Assembly: GCA_017935675.1 (NCBI GenBank)
Contig: JAGBHE010000071.1
Location: forward strand, 1 to 64,000
Origin: Clostridia bacterium
Lineage (GTDB): Bacteria > Bacillota > Clostridia > UBA1381
Direction: 5' to 3'
DNA length: 64,000 bases
Shown here: piece after piece, positions 27,457-35,941 of the stretch
Layout: each line of letters begins with the position of its first letter
Position numbering within the stretch: position 1 is the stretch's first letter
Made by a program: the position numbers and the translations under genes
Notes under the pieces: generated by a model
Told to the model about the DNA's origin: nothing
The model's database searches: none
The model's input: only the letters and a program-made list of their open reading frames with translations

Positions 27457-29961
27457 TTAAAAACCATAATTATCTCTCAATATCGGATTGAATTGACTGT
27501 TTTCGTTTCTGTATTGAGGACTCCACCCGTTTCTTTCAAGAACATTAAGCGTAAATTCGGTTTTTCCGTCATCTCCGTATGCCGTATTATCAACCCAAAT
27601 TCCAGAAGACGCATTATCTGTAATGCAGTTCATTTCAAACCTTGCATCGAACAGTCCGTTATATGACAAATCAAAATGCATGCCTGCATGATGGAACAAA
27701 CGGTTTGAAGTATGCTTTATAATATTTCTTTGAACGCGTATCTTATCATTTTTAACGGAATATGAAGGAGTAAGCAGTTCCGCTGACACCATCAAACCCG
27801 CATTCACCGAGCCGTCAATAATATTATTTGTATACTTTACATTGCTTCCGCCAACTATACTCATTCCTCTGCCCCAATATGCCGCGCGCACCGTGTTGAA
27901 TTGCGCCGTAATATCCGACGCCTTCAAACCTTTATCCTCCGTGTAGTCTTTTCTTGTTACAACGGCCACTCCGTCGTCACCGCATCCTCGGATATAATTA
28001 TTTACTGCCGTATTTGATTGCTGCGGACCATCCCCGAAATGCAGCGCATCCGCATACAAGCCTGTAAATCTGCAATTTTCAATAATGGAATGGCTCCAGT
28101 TTGTCCAGCCCATACCGACTGTCATATTCCTAAACCAGACCTTATCTATATGGCAGAATTCTCCGTCTCCGAGTTCCTTACCCATAATCGCGATTCCGGA
28201 GTCTCCCCTGTACCGTGAATTTCCGCTTATCATAAGATCTCTTATCTCGGTATTGGTTTTAAGATAATATCCGATTTTTCCGCCCCATTCTCCTTTGCCG
28301 TAAGATCTTGTCGGACAATATATTTCAGAATACCACATACCTGCGCCGTATATATTAACACCGTCAGGTACCTCAACCCGCTTTGTCTGAATAAATCTGC
28401 CTGCCGGGATGTATACCGGCTGTTTCATTAGCTTTGCATCTCTCAGCGCTTGCTCTATTGCTGACGTATCATCCTTATCATCGTTAGCGACCGCTCCGTA
28501 ATCTTCTATCGAAATCCATTCTTCGTTCCATTCCACCGGCTTGTCAACCATTTCAAAGTCAACAAGATCGATTCCACAGTATGCTCCGGTGTCCGATTCG
28601 TCTTTTTTTATTTTAAGCCTATCGCCCGCAGACAAATCCATCGCTATAAGCTTATCATCAAAGCTTCTCATGTAGTAACTATCCGTATCGTAATTATAAT
28701 CGGACGTCAGCTCCGTTCTTTGTCTTAATTCATCATTTACATACAAGCTTACGCTTCCCGTGCTGTTTGCTGGAATTGTATACCTCATAACAATCCGGTT
28801 GCTGTCCTTTGGCACGGTAAATTCCACGTAATCATTTGCCGACGCAAGATCAACATACGCCTTGTCCGACGCTGCCTGTACAGCTTTCTGACGATAATTG
28901 TAATTGTTTCCGTCACGGCTGTCACCGCTCACCTGAGGCACATCATAATTATTAAGATTGCATACAACCGCCTTGCCGCCTATCTGCGCTTTTTCCGCTT
29001 CTTCCGTTATAAAACCGGTAGTTGCGCCGTATGTTTCCCTGTCCAACAATGCTATTTCGCTGATTTTCGCAATACTGCTGCCCTTAACGCTTACGAAATA
29101 TAAATCATGCATATCATTCACAGTTTCATCAAATTCCGAATATTGATATTCTTCCTCACCATCTGTATTACAAACAACAAATTCAGATATTTTTCTACCC
29201 GACGGCGAATCAAGACGTACTTCAAACGTGTCTCCCGTGTATCCAGCCTGCAGCTTCACCCCAAGCGTCTTGTATCCGTCATATAACTCAGCATTTTTTA
29301 TCACAAAAACCGAATCGCTGCTGAAGTTCTGTATTTTATTCTCCGCAATGATTACATTTCCGCTCAATGTTGCCGCGTCCATTGCCGTAAACAGCATTTC
29401 ATCAGGCTTTCCGTAAATGCTTCGGTAGGTTATTTCAGGATTCCAAACGGTTTTGTCACCATTCATATTACCTATGGAATCAACAGCAAAGTAAAGACTC
29501 TCGCCTTTGTTAAGCATTAATTCCTCCAAGGACGCGTCGGCTGTTTCACCTTTCAATTCACGTTCCCACAAAACATCATTTTCTTTCTTTATCTGCGCTT
29601 TTACACCGTTTTCGCTTCGTTCTCCTACTGATACGCTTCCTTTTACCGAAACATAACAGTCATACGGAGCAGTCCACTTTTTCACCGCATTCCATGAATC
29701 GGAAGGATAAAAAACATTCTCGTCAACATAAGGATAATCATGACCGGACTGCCATGTTGCTTTTACATTTGAGGTGAATTTGGGCATATAATGATAAATA
29801 TTCTTATTATTTATCATATAATACCATCCTGTCTCGCCCTGAACTGTTCCCATACGTTGTCCGGAAGTTTCCATGGCTCCCGCCGACGATGACGTTATTA
29901 TCTGTATCGCCGAACAAATAACCGCAGCTGCTGCGGTAAATCTTTTGTTCAAATTACTCAC
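27457..29961 (-). CDS. Secreted beta-helix carbohydrate-active protein, paralog with extra N-terminal domain
   Basis: A protein of 834 residues with a signal peptide (ending near SSAGAME) and an N-terminal beta domain (about 40-180, YYMINNKNIYHYMPKF) that the sister protein lacks. A CBM6/35-like domain (about 310-470, EAEKAQIG, YVEFTVPKDSNRIVMRY) and a right-handed beta-helix (about 480-834, EDYGAVANDDKDDTSAIE) follow. The proposed acidic pair is again present: YADALHFGD and GCGDDGVAV. Extracellular depolymerisation of a plant or microbial glucan or pectin is likely, but the reaction cannot be assigned from sequence. It lies 3 bases after the rhamnosidase gene. Confidence 0.72.
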   Translation of the reverse strand: MSNLNKRFTAAAAVICSAIQIITSSSAGAMETSGQRMGTVQGETGWYYMINNKNIYHYMPKFTSNVKATWQSGHDYPYVDENVFYPSDSWNAVKKWTAPYDCYVSVKGSVSVGERSENGVKAQIKKENDVLWERELKGETADASLEELMLNKGESLYFAVDSIGNMNGDKTVWNPEITYRSIYGKPDEMLFTAMDAATLSGNVIIAENKIQNFSSDSVFVIKNAELYDGYKTLGVKLQAGYTGDTFEVRLDSPSGRKISEFVVCNTDGEEEYQYSEFDETVNDMHDLYFVSVKGSSIAKISEIALLDRETYGATTGFITEEAEKAQIGGKAVVCNLNNYDVPQVSGDSRDGNNYNYRQKAVQAASDKAYVDLASANDYVEFTVPKDSNRIVMRYTIPANSTGSVSLYVNDELRQRTELTSDYNYDTDSYYMRSFDDKLIAMDLSAGDRLKIKKDESDTGAYCGIDLVDFEMVDKPVEWNEEWISIEDYGAVANDDKDDTSAIEQALRDAKLMKQPVYIPAGRFIQTKRVEVPDGVNIYGAGMWYSEIYCPTRSYGKGEWGGKIGYYLKTNTEIRDLMISGNSRYRGDSGIAIMGKELGDGEFCHIDKVWFRNMTVGMGWTNWSHSIIENCRFTGLYADALHFGDGPQQSNTAVNNYIRGCGDDGVAVVTRKDYTEDKGLKASDITAQFNTVRAAYWGRGMSIVGGSNVKYTNNIIDGSVNAGLMVSAELLTPSYSVKNDKIRVQRNIIKHTSNRLFHHAGMHFDLSYNGLFDARFEMNCITDNASSGIWVDNTAYGDDGKTEFTLNVLERNGWSPQYRNENSQFNPILRDNYGF

Positions 29962-29964
29962 TCC

Positions 29965-32154
29965 CTACCTTATATGCTTTATTTCATTATTTCCGTTTGC
30001 AAGCATATATTCTTTATCTCCGACCTTCAGCACCGCATTTATTTTTCCCTCAATACAAATATTAATATTCACATATTCTTCCGTATTTTCATATTTGACA
30101 GATATGGTTCCGCTCTTCGTTTTCAGGCTTCCCTCTGCCTTTTCGATAATATCGGTAAGCTCCGGTGTGATTGTAACCTGTTCAAAGGCATAACATCCCT
30201 TATTCTGTTTTATCCCAAGCACCGAATAAAAGAAATGCTTTACTGCCGATCCGAACATAGGATGATTATGTGAATCCAGCCCGCTCCAGAACTCCCACAA
30301 AGTTGTTGCCCCTCGGTTCATCTGATAGCGGAAGGACGAATCTGTATCTGATGTGATAAGCTCATATGCCAGCTTTCCGTATCCCTTGTCAAACAAAACT
30401 GTTGTAAGCACGTCCAGTCCGAAAATTCCTGTATCAAATCCTTTAAGTGCAGTATATTTTTCTACAAGATTTTGCAGCGTGCGTTCATCACCGAGACCTA
30501 TATTTAAAGCGAACGCGTCGCTTCCCTGTACGCCGCCGCAAAAACTTCCGTCGCTTTCATTATAATATGCTTCCTCGATCGCTTTTTTTAATATCTTTGT
30601 TTTTTGCCCGAATTTTTCTATATCATCTTTTTCTCCGAGAATTTCCGCAATCTCGCTCATGCACTCCAGACCCTTTACATAAAAATATGTATTTATAAAC
30701 GGTTCCGGAATTTCAACCGGTTTGGGGGTCGCCCATTCTCTGAGACACCAGCCGCCCTCTTCTTCTCTTACCACCAGGTTATTTTCCGAATGCATGTCAA
30801 GATATTCAGTCCATTTTTTCATAGCCGGATACGCTTTTTTCAGCACCTCTTTATTTTTATAATGCATGTAGTGACGGTACGGCACAAAAACAACCGCTCC
30901 GCCCCAGCCGCCGGGACCGCCGCCGCCGCCGTAAAACGGCGCCGTATGCTGAACATGTCCGCTGTACTTATCCTGACCGTCCAGTATGTCTAAAATCCAC
31001 TTTTCATAAAAATTTTCAGCATCAAGTATCAGCATAACAGTATCGCATGTGACCTGTCCGTCTCCCGTATATCCGAGACGCTCTCTGTGAGGACAATCTG
31101 TCGGAACGCCGTAATGCATGTTAGAACGCTGTGTTCTTATATATGCGTCATACAGCCAATTCAAAAGAGTATCATTTGTTTTAAATGATGTCATTACTTC
31201 CATATCGGAATATATTACAGTGCATTTTTCCGGTTCTGCATTTCCGATAATTTCAAAGTATCTGAATGCATAAAGCACAAATCTCGGTTCAAATTCACAC
31301 GGCTCACCGCTGCATATGTATGTACTTGACTGTATCTGCTTTTCTTTTCCTGTCGAGTCAAAATTAAGTGTATAATCCTCATTTATCTCCTCCGCATAAC
31401 GGACAAGTATGCTTTCACCGGCAGCTGCATCAGAGACAATTTTCACCCATGCTGTGGTATTCTGTCCCATATCATATAATTTTCTGTCTCCGTCCGAATA
31501 AATCAGAGACGGTTTCAATTCATTCATCCGCCTGTCCGACGGACACTTCTGCAATGTGAGATTTGTTTTCGCAGCGTCTATTATTCCGGGCTTTTTCCAC
31601 GCTGACACGTCAAATCCGTTTTCGCTCCAGCCATTTTGCACAAGACGCGCATCCTGCGTTTCACCGTAGAAAATATTGGTTCTTATAATTTCGCTCCTGC
31701 TCCACAAATCGTTTTCATCGGATACAACAGTGCATACACCGCATGCACCTTCAATGTTTATTTCATAGCACAGCTTAGGCTCACCGTAAGAAAGCTTTCC
31801 CTCTTCAGTTCTCCCGTTCTGGCAGTACCAGCCTCCTCCCAGAACTACTCCGATTGTATTGTTTCCTTGTAAAAGATATTCCGTTATATCGAACACACGG
31901 TAATATGTTCTGTACTCAAATGTATCATTTATTGGATACAGCATATCCGCAAATACACGCTTTTCATAGTCTGACCACACGGGTGTAAGCAAATCCTCCG
32001 ATACCCGTCTGCCGTTTATATACAGCTCAAAGAAGCCCAGACCGCATATGCTTATCTCGGCTTTTTTCAAATCTGATACGTTAAATTCCTTTCTGAACAT
32101 CGGAGCTTCGCACTGTTCATCTGCTCTTATCCATTTCGAGTTTTCAAATAACAT
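29965..32154 (-). CDS. Alpha-L-rhamnosidase, GH78
   Basis: A protein of 729 residues with GH78 order: N-terminal beta domains with LYINGRRVSED and VVLGGGWYCQNGR, an (alpha/alpha)6 barrel, and a C-terminal beta domain. The acidic region DCPHRERLGYTGDGQ (about 350-365) and the later ATTLWEFWSG (about 620) hold the residues proposed as general acid and base in this family. No signal peptide, so it likely removes terminal rhamnose from imported oligosaccharides such as rhamnogalacturonan fragments or flavonoid glycosides. First gene of the region 1 array, with a promoter candidate at 32196-32224. Confidence 0.92.
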   Translation of the reverse strand: MLFENSKWIRADEQCEAPMFRKEFNVSDLKKAEISICGLGFFELYINGRRVSEDLLTPVWSDYEKRVFADMLYPINDTFEYRTYYRVFDITEYLLQGNNTIGVVLGGGWYCQNGRTEEGKLSYGEPKLCYEINIEGACGVCTVVSDENDLWSRSEIIRTNIFYGETQDARLVQNGWSENGFDVSAWKKPGIIDAAKTNLTLQKCPSDRRMNELKPSLIYSDGDRKLYDMGQNTTAWVKIVSDAAAGESILVRYAEEINEDYTLNFDSTGKEKQIQSSTYICSGEPCEFEPRFVLYAFRYFEIIGNAEPEKCTVIYSDMEVMTSFKTNDTLLNWLYDAYIRTQRSNMHYGVPTDCPHRERLGYTGDGQVTCDTVMLILDAENFYEKWILDILDGQDKYSGHVQHTAPFYGGGGGPGGWGGAVVFVPYRHYMHYKNKEVLKKAYPAMKKWTEYLDMHSENNLVVREEEGGWCLREWATPKPVEIPEPFINTYFYVKGLECMSEIAEILGEKDDIEKFGQKTKILKKAIEEAYYNESDGSFCGGVQGSDAFALNIGLGDERTLQNLVEKYTALKGFDTGIFGLDVLTTVLFDKGYGKLAYELITSDTDSSFRYQMNRGATTLWEFWSGLDSHNHPMFGSAVKHFFYSVLGIKQNKGCYAFEQVTITPELTDIIEKAEGSLKTKSGTISVKYENTEEYVNINICIEGKINAVLKVGDKEYMLANGNNEIKHIR

Positions 32155-32195
32155 TTTACTACCTCGTTTTTATATTTTTATCACATCTCTATTAT

Positions 32196-32224
32196 ATAAT
32201 ATCGGTATTTTTTTTTAATTTCAA
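32196..32224 (-). promoter_or_regulatory. Candidate promoter of the region 1 glycan locus
   Basis: On the minus strand TTGAAA (32224-32219) and TATTAT (32201-32196) are 17 bases apart, about 40 bases before the rhamnosidase ATG. The spacer holds a 9-base A-tract, which may bend the DNA at the regulator site. Confidence 0.5.
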
Positions 32225-32654
32225 GGCTTATTAACCATTTTACTAATTTTTAAGAGGTTTTTATTAATATATCATACCTGATAAAAATGAATGTTTATCT
32301 TATTCCCGTCTTTCGAAGTTAACACTAGAAAATTTAGACACGCAACCGCATACAATCCCGCATACCAACAAAAACAATAAGTCTGAAAGTTTATATTTTA
32401 TATATGACTTGTTTCTGGTGTCTTCCACCAACCAAAAGTATGTTGACATTCGTTCCATTAAATTGATTTTTTCGCTCTGTTCTATTTTATCACTTTTTAG
32501 CCTATTTGTATACTATTACAGGTTTATTACTTTTATTTTTTAGCCGTGCTTTAACTGTACCTTGATTATATTTTATCAAATCAGTAGCGGAAATCTTAAG
32601 TTTTTTACAAAAAAACATTTCCCACGTAACAAGAAAATGCAGAAAAATACGAAA

Positions 32655-32688
32655 AAACACGATTAACCAAGATTAGTTAATCGTGTTT
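32655..32688 (-). terminator. Rho-independent terminator, minus strand
   Basis: A perfect 13-bp stem (AAACACGATTAAC and its complement) around an 8-base loop is followed on the minus strand by TTTTTTCG. It sits 75 bases after the stop codon of the rubrerythrin-end remnant, so it was probably that gene's original terminator. Confidence 0.75.
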
Positions 32689-32763
32689 CAAGACCAAGCC
32701 TTAAAAAGCCTTATTTTAAGCCATTCTCAGAGTATATCTATTTGTATTTAATCGTATCCAGAT

Positions 32764-32820
32764 TTAACCGAAATATCTCTTCAAAAGACCTTCAAAGCCT
32801 TTTCCGTGTCGCGCCTCGTC
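32764..32820 (-). pseudogene. Remnant of rubrerythrin 3' end (attachment-site duplicate)
   Basis: Read on the minus strand these 57 bases encode [18 protein letters not shown] and a stop, identical in protein to the end of the intact rubrerythrin at 35942. About 13 bases differ, as far as I can count all at silent positions. Similarity to the intact gene stops abruptly at 32820/32821. This fits an integrative element that entered at the 3' end of rubrerythrin and carried its own copy of that end. About 100 bases further on, 32917-32936 read as HDMFH, faintly like HDTVH of rubrerythrin, so a decayed paralog with an insertion is the alternative. Confidence 0.75.
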
Positions 32821-33092
32821 ATGGAAGCAACCTTAATTTGTCCAGTATTTATGCGGTTTTCAAGGTTTCTCTCAAAGTCTGTCCCACAAGCTTTTTTTCC
32901 ACGAAAGGTCAAAAAAGCATGAAACATATCGTGCATCAGTTATTGAGCGCGGTCATTTCCCTTGCCTGAATGTATTATATCATATTTTATATAAATAATA
33001 AATAGTTTATTTTCTATTTATATAATTTCACACTAATAATTTACTATTTCTGCAATCTTAACTTTTGATATAACCAATATAGATTGTTTGTA
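32821..33092. other. Non-coding left part of integrated element
   Basis: AT-rich toward 33000. A 52-codon open frame on the minus strand (about 32790-32945) crosses into the remnant in a different frame; I see no family match and do not call it a gene. Confidence 0.4.
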
Positions 33093-33728
33093 TCAATCCA
33101 TTAAATCTTCCATTCTGCATCCCAAAGCCCTTGACAATTGCAATAATGTTAAGCTTGCAGCCTTGTTAATATCCTTGCTCCCTGCTTCATATTGCTGAAG
33201 TGTTCTTAAGTTTACCCCTGACTTTTCAGAAAGCTCACGTTGTGAGTAATTACAATTTTTTCTTAGAGTCTGTAATTTGGTTGGAGTTTTTTTATTGTCT
33301 ATGATACTATTCATTATATCGACAAATTTATCTTCTGAAGCTTCGTGAAGGGTTGGGTAAAGGTGTTCGATTTCTGATGGGGTTATTTTTTGAAAGATTT
33401 CGTTAAAGCTCTTTCCTGTAATCCATTGATAATATGCGATTATATAACCACACCAATACTCAGAGGAGTATTCATATTCTATTTGCGGATCATGGAAAAC
33501 TCGTTTAAATCCCGATTTTCGTATAACATCCTCCACAAGCTCTGTACCTGACATACCCGATACAATTTTAGGAGTACCGGTTTCAAATTGTGAAGATATA
33601 CCCGTAGCTATAAAAAGTTCAAAAAAAGCATCTATCGGAATGTTACAAGCATTAACAGCATAATCTACCGCTTCACCTAAATTTCTCATCGCATCATTTA
33701 AATATTTCTCATCGTAAGCGTGGATCAT
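33093..33728 (-). CDS. HTH partner (probable antitoxin) of DUF3990 gene
   Basis: A protein of about 211 residues. An N-terminal helical domain of unknown function (about 1-145) is followed by an XRE-type helix-turn-helix (about 150-211: LQTLRKNCNYSQRELSEKSG, then LRTLQQYEAGSKDIN). The frame opens at 33746, but GGAGG 9 bases before the ATG at 33728 favours that start, which overlaps the upstream gene by 20 bases. HTH proteins of this kind are encoded beside DUF3990 proteins in Clostridia. By its position it probably neutralises the toxin-like partner and binds the palindrome upstream of the pair. Role inferred from context. Confidence 0.7.
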   Translation of the reverse strand: MIHAYDEKYLNDAMRNLGEAVDYAVNACNIPIDAFFELFIATGISSQFETGTPKIVSGMSGTELVEDVIRKSGFKRVFHDPQIEYEYSSEYWCGYIIAYYQWITGKSFNEIFQKITPSEIEHLYPTLHEASEDKFVDIMNSIIDNKKTPTKLQTLRKNCNYSQRELSEKSGVNLRTLQQYEAGSKDINKAASLTLLQLSRALGCRMEDLMD

Positions 33729-34386
33729 TCGGTTTAACCTCCTCACGAATAATATCTCTCATAAACAATCCATTTATATCGTCTTTTTCCAGCTCAATAT
33801 TAAATGCTTTTCTTGCTTCATCATCTCTGCTCTTACGTTTAGAATAGTAAATGGTTCTATCAACCGCTTCGTATGAATTGAATTTAATCAAATCAAATGC
33901 CTTTTTACTTTTCAAGACAAACTGTTCTCCAAGCTTTCCTAATTTCATTGCATATGATAATTGAGCTAACGATATTTCATTATTTACAAAGGCTCTTGCA
34001 AATGAAAAGTAGGAATCATCAGCTCTAAATCCAATAATAGCATCATATCCGTCTATATTTGGTATAAAATATTTTAAAAGCCATTCCATTCCGCGTTTCA
34101 TTGTAGGTGTGGATATTCTTACTTTCCTGTTATCCATAAGAAGCGCAAGCCAATGAAGAATCGTATATTCCTTATCAGATAAATTTAATATTTTAATCTT
34201 TGATGCATCTATTTCATACTTATTTACAAATCCATTCGTTCCTTCGCTGCAGACCCATTCTTTTGCCAATTCTACATTTTCAGTACAATAAAAACCCCGA
34301 CCGTAGTCATTATAATCTTTTCCTTTACCGAACTCAGGAACTTCAATTATTTCAGACGAACCGTGATATATAATTAAATTATTCAT
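33709..34386 (-). CDS. DUF3990 ADP-ribosyltransferase-like protein, probable toxin
   Basis: A protein of about 225 residues. It opens IIYHGSSEIIEVPEF and carries DYGRGFYCTENVELAKEW, the signature of DUF3990, which belongs to the ADP-ribosyltransferase fold group (YHGS for NAD binding, the FYC-T strand as the second core motif). Start: the frame reaches 34422, but the ATG at 34386 has GGAG at 8 bases and gives the normal N-terminus. Family members are thought to act as toxins or effectors in two-gene modules; the target here is unknown. It is the first gene after a consensus promoter embedded in a palindrome (34401-34451). Confidence 0.75.
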   Translation of the reverse strand: MNNLIIYHGSSEIIEVPEFGKGKDYNDYGRGFYCTENVELAKEWVCSEGTNGFVNKYEIDASKIKILNLSDKEYTILHWLALLMDNRKVRISTPTMKRGMEWLLKYFIPNIDGYDAIIGFRADDSYFSFARAFVNNEISLAQLSYAMKLGKLGEQFVLKSKKAFDLIKFNSYEAVDRTIYYSKRKSRDDEARKAFNIELEKDDINGLFMRDIIREEVKPNDPRLR

Positions 34387-34400
34387 ATAATCATCTCCAT

Positions 34401-34451
34401 ACTTCTGTAGAGGTATAATCATATTATACCTCTACAGAAGTACTTTGTCAA
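34401..34451 (-). promoter_or_regulatory. Consensus promoter within 41-bp palindrome operator
   Basis: TTGACA (34451-34446) and TATAAT (34428-34423) are separated by 17 bases, a perfect vegetative promoter reading into the DUF3990 gene. A perfect 19-bp inverted repeat with a 3-base centre spans 34401-34441 and covers the -10 box and the start region. The HTH partner encoded second in the operon is the obvious candidate repressor. Confidence 0.85.
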
Positions 34452-34467
34452 GTGTTTTAAGCATTAA

Positions 34468-35640
34468 TTACATCAAAAATTCGGTCTTTTTATCAATCGC
34501 GATTCTTGCCATATCCGCCATATGTCCTGTAGTGTGGGTATAATACTTCAATGTGAATTCAAGTTTTGAATGTCCAAGCATTTCCTGCACATATCTTGGA
34601 CTTATGCCGCTTTCGGCTAAGACAGTTGCATAGGTGTGTCTCAGATTATGAAACTTGAATGGAATATTCAAATCGTCTTTTATTATCTTTGATAAAAACT
34701 TAATACTATTCGGTGTGAGCATTTCGCCATTTTCCTTTACGTTTATTAGGTCTGTTACTTCCATATAGTTTTCTTTATTTTTGTGTAGCCGCTCTGTAAC
34801 AAAATTTCTTTTATATCCTTCACCATATAGTTTTTTATTTTTGTTTTGCGATGCTTTTAATTCTTCAAGAAATTTTATAAAATTATCCGATATATTTATT
34901 GTTCTGTATGAATTTACTGTTTTTAGCGGACAAAAGCACCATTTTCTATCCTGATAAAGTAATTGTTTGTTCACACTTATGGTCTTTGAAGCAAAATTAA
35001 CATCTTTCCAACGAAGTCCCAAACACTCACTTTCCCGGAGCCCGGTGTTTAATGCAATATAGAACGGAATCTTTACATTTGTATTTTCAAGCCGTTTATA
35101 CATAACAGATAATTCTTCCGATGAGTAAACCTTCATCTCTCCAACATGTCTCGGATCGGGAGGAGGCGCTACGTCATCAAATATATTATGCTTCATATAT
35201 CTTTTCCTATGGGCATAATCGAATACACATTTCAAGGTTTTATACAATCCTTTAACGAACTCCTCACTATAATTTTCTCCTCGCTCATTTATAAATCTTT
35301 CCAATGCTTTTGCCGTGATTTTATAAACATAAAAATCTCCAAAGGTTGGTTTGAAATGATTTCTATACATAGAATCGTACTTTTTAAGCGTTGCATACGC
35401 TCGTTTTGGTTTTCCTTCAAACTCTATAAACTCCTCATACACCTCATTAAATGTTATTTTTTTATTTTCGGGATAAATCCCTGTTTCTTCATAGTCATTT
35501 ATAAACTTTGTCATCGCAAGTTGGGCTTCTTTTTTAGTTTTAAACCCACCGCTCTCAATTTGCTTGTTTTGCCCGCAAACCGTGCTGACATAAACACGGT
35601 ATGACCATGATTTCCCTCTTTTTCTGATACTGCCTTTCAT
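34468..35640 (-). CDS. Tyrosine integrase of Tn916/phage type
   Basis: A protein of about 390 residues. The N-terminal arm-binding domain (KGSIRKRGKSWSYRVYV, about 1-60) is followed by a SAM-like core-binding domain (about 65-165) and a catalytic domain with Arg in TGLRESECLGLRW, HxxR in HNLRHTYATVLAESG, and His plus Tyr in LGHSKLEFTLKYYTH. The full catalytic set is present, so it should be active. The frame begins with GTG at 35649, but the ATG at 35640, 10 bases after AGGAG, is better placed. It lies next to repeated GCCCTTAT sites and the rubrerythrin 3' end, the presumed attachment site. Confidence 0.93.
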   Translation of the reverse strand: MKGSIRKRGKSWSYRVYVSTVCGQNKQIESGGFKTKKEAQLAMTKFINDYEETGIYPENKKITFNEVYEEFIEFEGKPKRAYATLKKYDSMYRNHFKPTFGDFYVYKITAKALERFINERGENYSEEFVKGLYKTLKCVFDYAHRKRYMKHNIFDDVAPPPDPRHVGEMKVYSSEELSVMYKRLENTNVKIPFYIALNTGLRESECLGLRWKDVNFASKTISVNKQLLYQDRKWCFCPLKTVNSYRTINISDNFIKFLEELKASQNKNKKLYGEGYKRNFVTERLHKNKENYMEVTDLINVKENGEMLTPNSIKFLSKIIKDDLNIPFKFHNLRHTYATVLAESGISPRYVQEMLGHSKLEFTLKYYTHTTGHMADMARIAIDKKTEFLM

Positions 35641-35662
35641 GATTATCACACTCCTGTTTTTT

Positions 35663-35802
35663 ATTAGGGCTTGCCCTTATTTTTATTATACAGGAGTCTG
35701 CAAGTCGTTGATATACCTGCGTTTGTGAAGAAAATAAGGGCAGAGCAAAATTAATCAAACAGATTGTGCGGTTGCCCTTGTTCTGCCCTTATTTGCCCTT
35801 AA
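35663..35802. repeat. GCCCTTAT repeats, probable integrase arm sites
   Basis: GCCCTTAT or a close variant occurs at 35673-35680, 35785-35792, 35774-35781 (GT end) and 35795-35802 (AA end), and inverted at 35663-35670 and 35734-35741. The last three are 10-11 bases apart, one helical turn. Such direct repeats between an integrase gene and its attachment site are typical arm-type binding sites. Confidence 0.6.
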
Positions 35803-35876
35803 TCTTCCCATAACACAAGTACAATTTCTGTTAGTTTCGTGACCCTGCTGTACACGAAACACTCTTTAATGAAAAG

Positions 35877-35922
35877 CGCATAAAAACAGGGATTAAGAAA
35901 CCTCAATCCCTGTTTTTATGCG
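35877..35922 (-). terminator. Rho-independent terminator of rubrerythrin
   Basis: A perfect 18-bp stem (35877-35894 with 35905-35922) around a 10-base loop, followed on the minus strand by CTTTTC. It lies 20 bases after the rubrerythrin stop codon and within what would be the element-derived side of the junction. Confidence 0.85.
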
Positions 35923-35941
35923 TATTTATTTGTATCTGATT

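Larger units (their letters stand above)
32155..32762. other. Intergenic region between glycan locus and integrated element
   Basis: AT-rich, with no gene that I can support. It holds the promoter candidate for the rhamnosidase gene near its left end and a strong terminator (32655-32688). The bases between about 32230 and 32640 show nothing I recognise. Confidence 0.6.

Noticed and set aside
32790..32945. 52-codon open frame on the minus strand across the rubrerythrin remnant
   Set aside because: It uses a different frame from the remnant, has no ribosome-binding site or family match, and the remnant's own frame explains the conserved bases.
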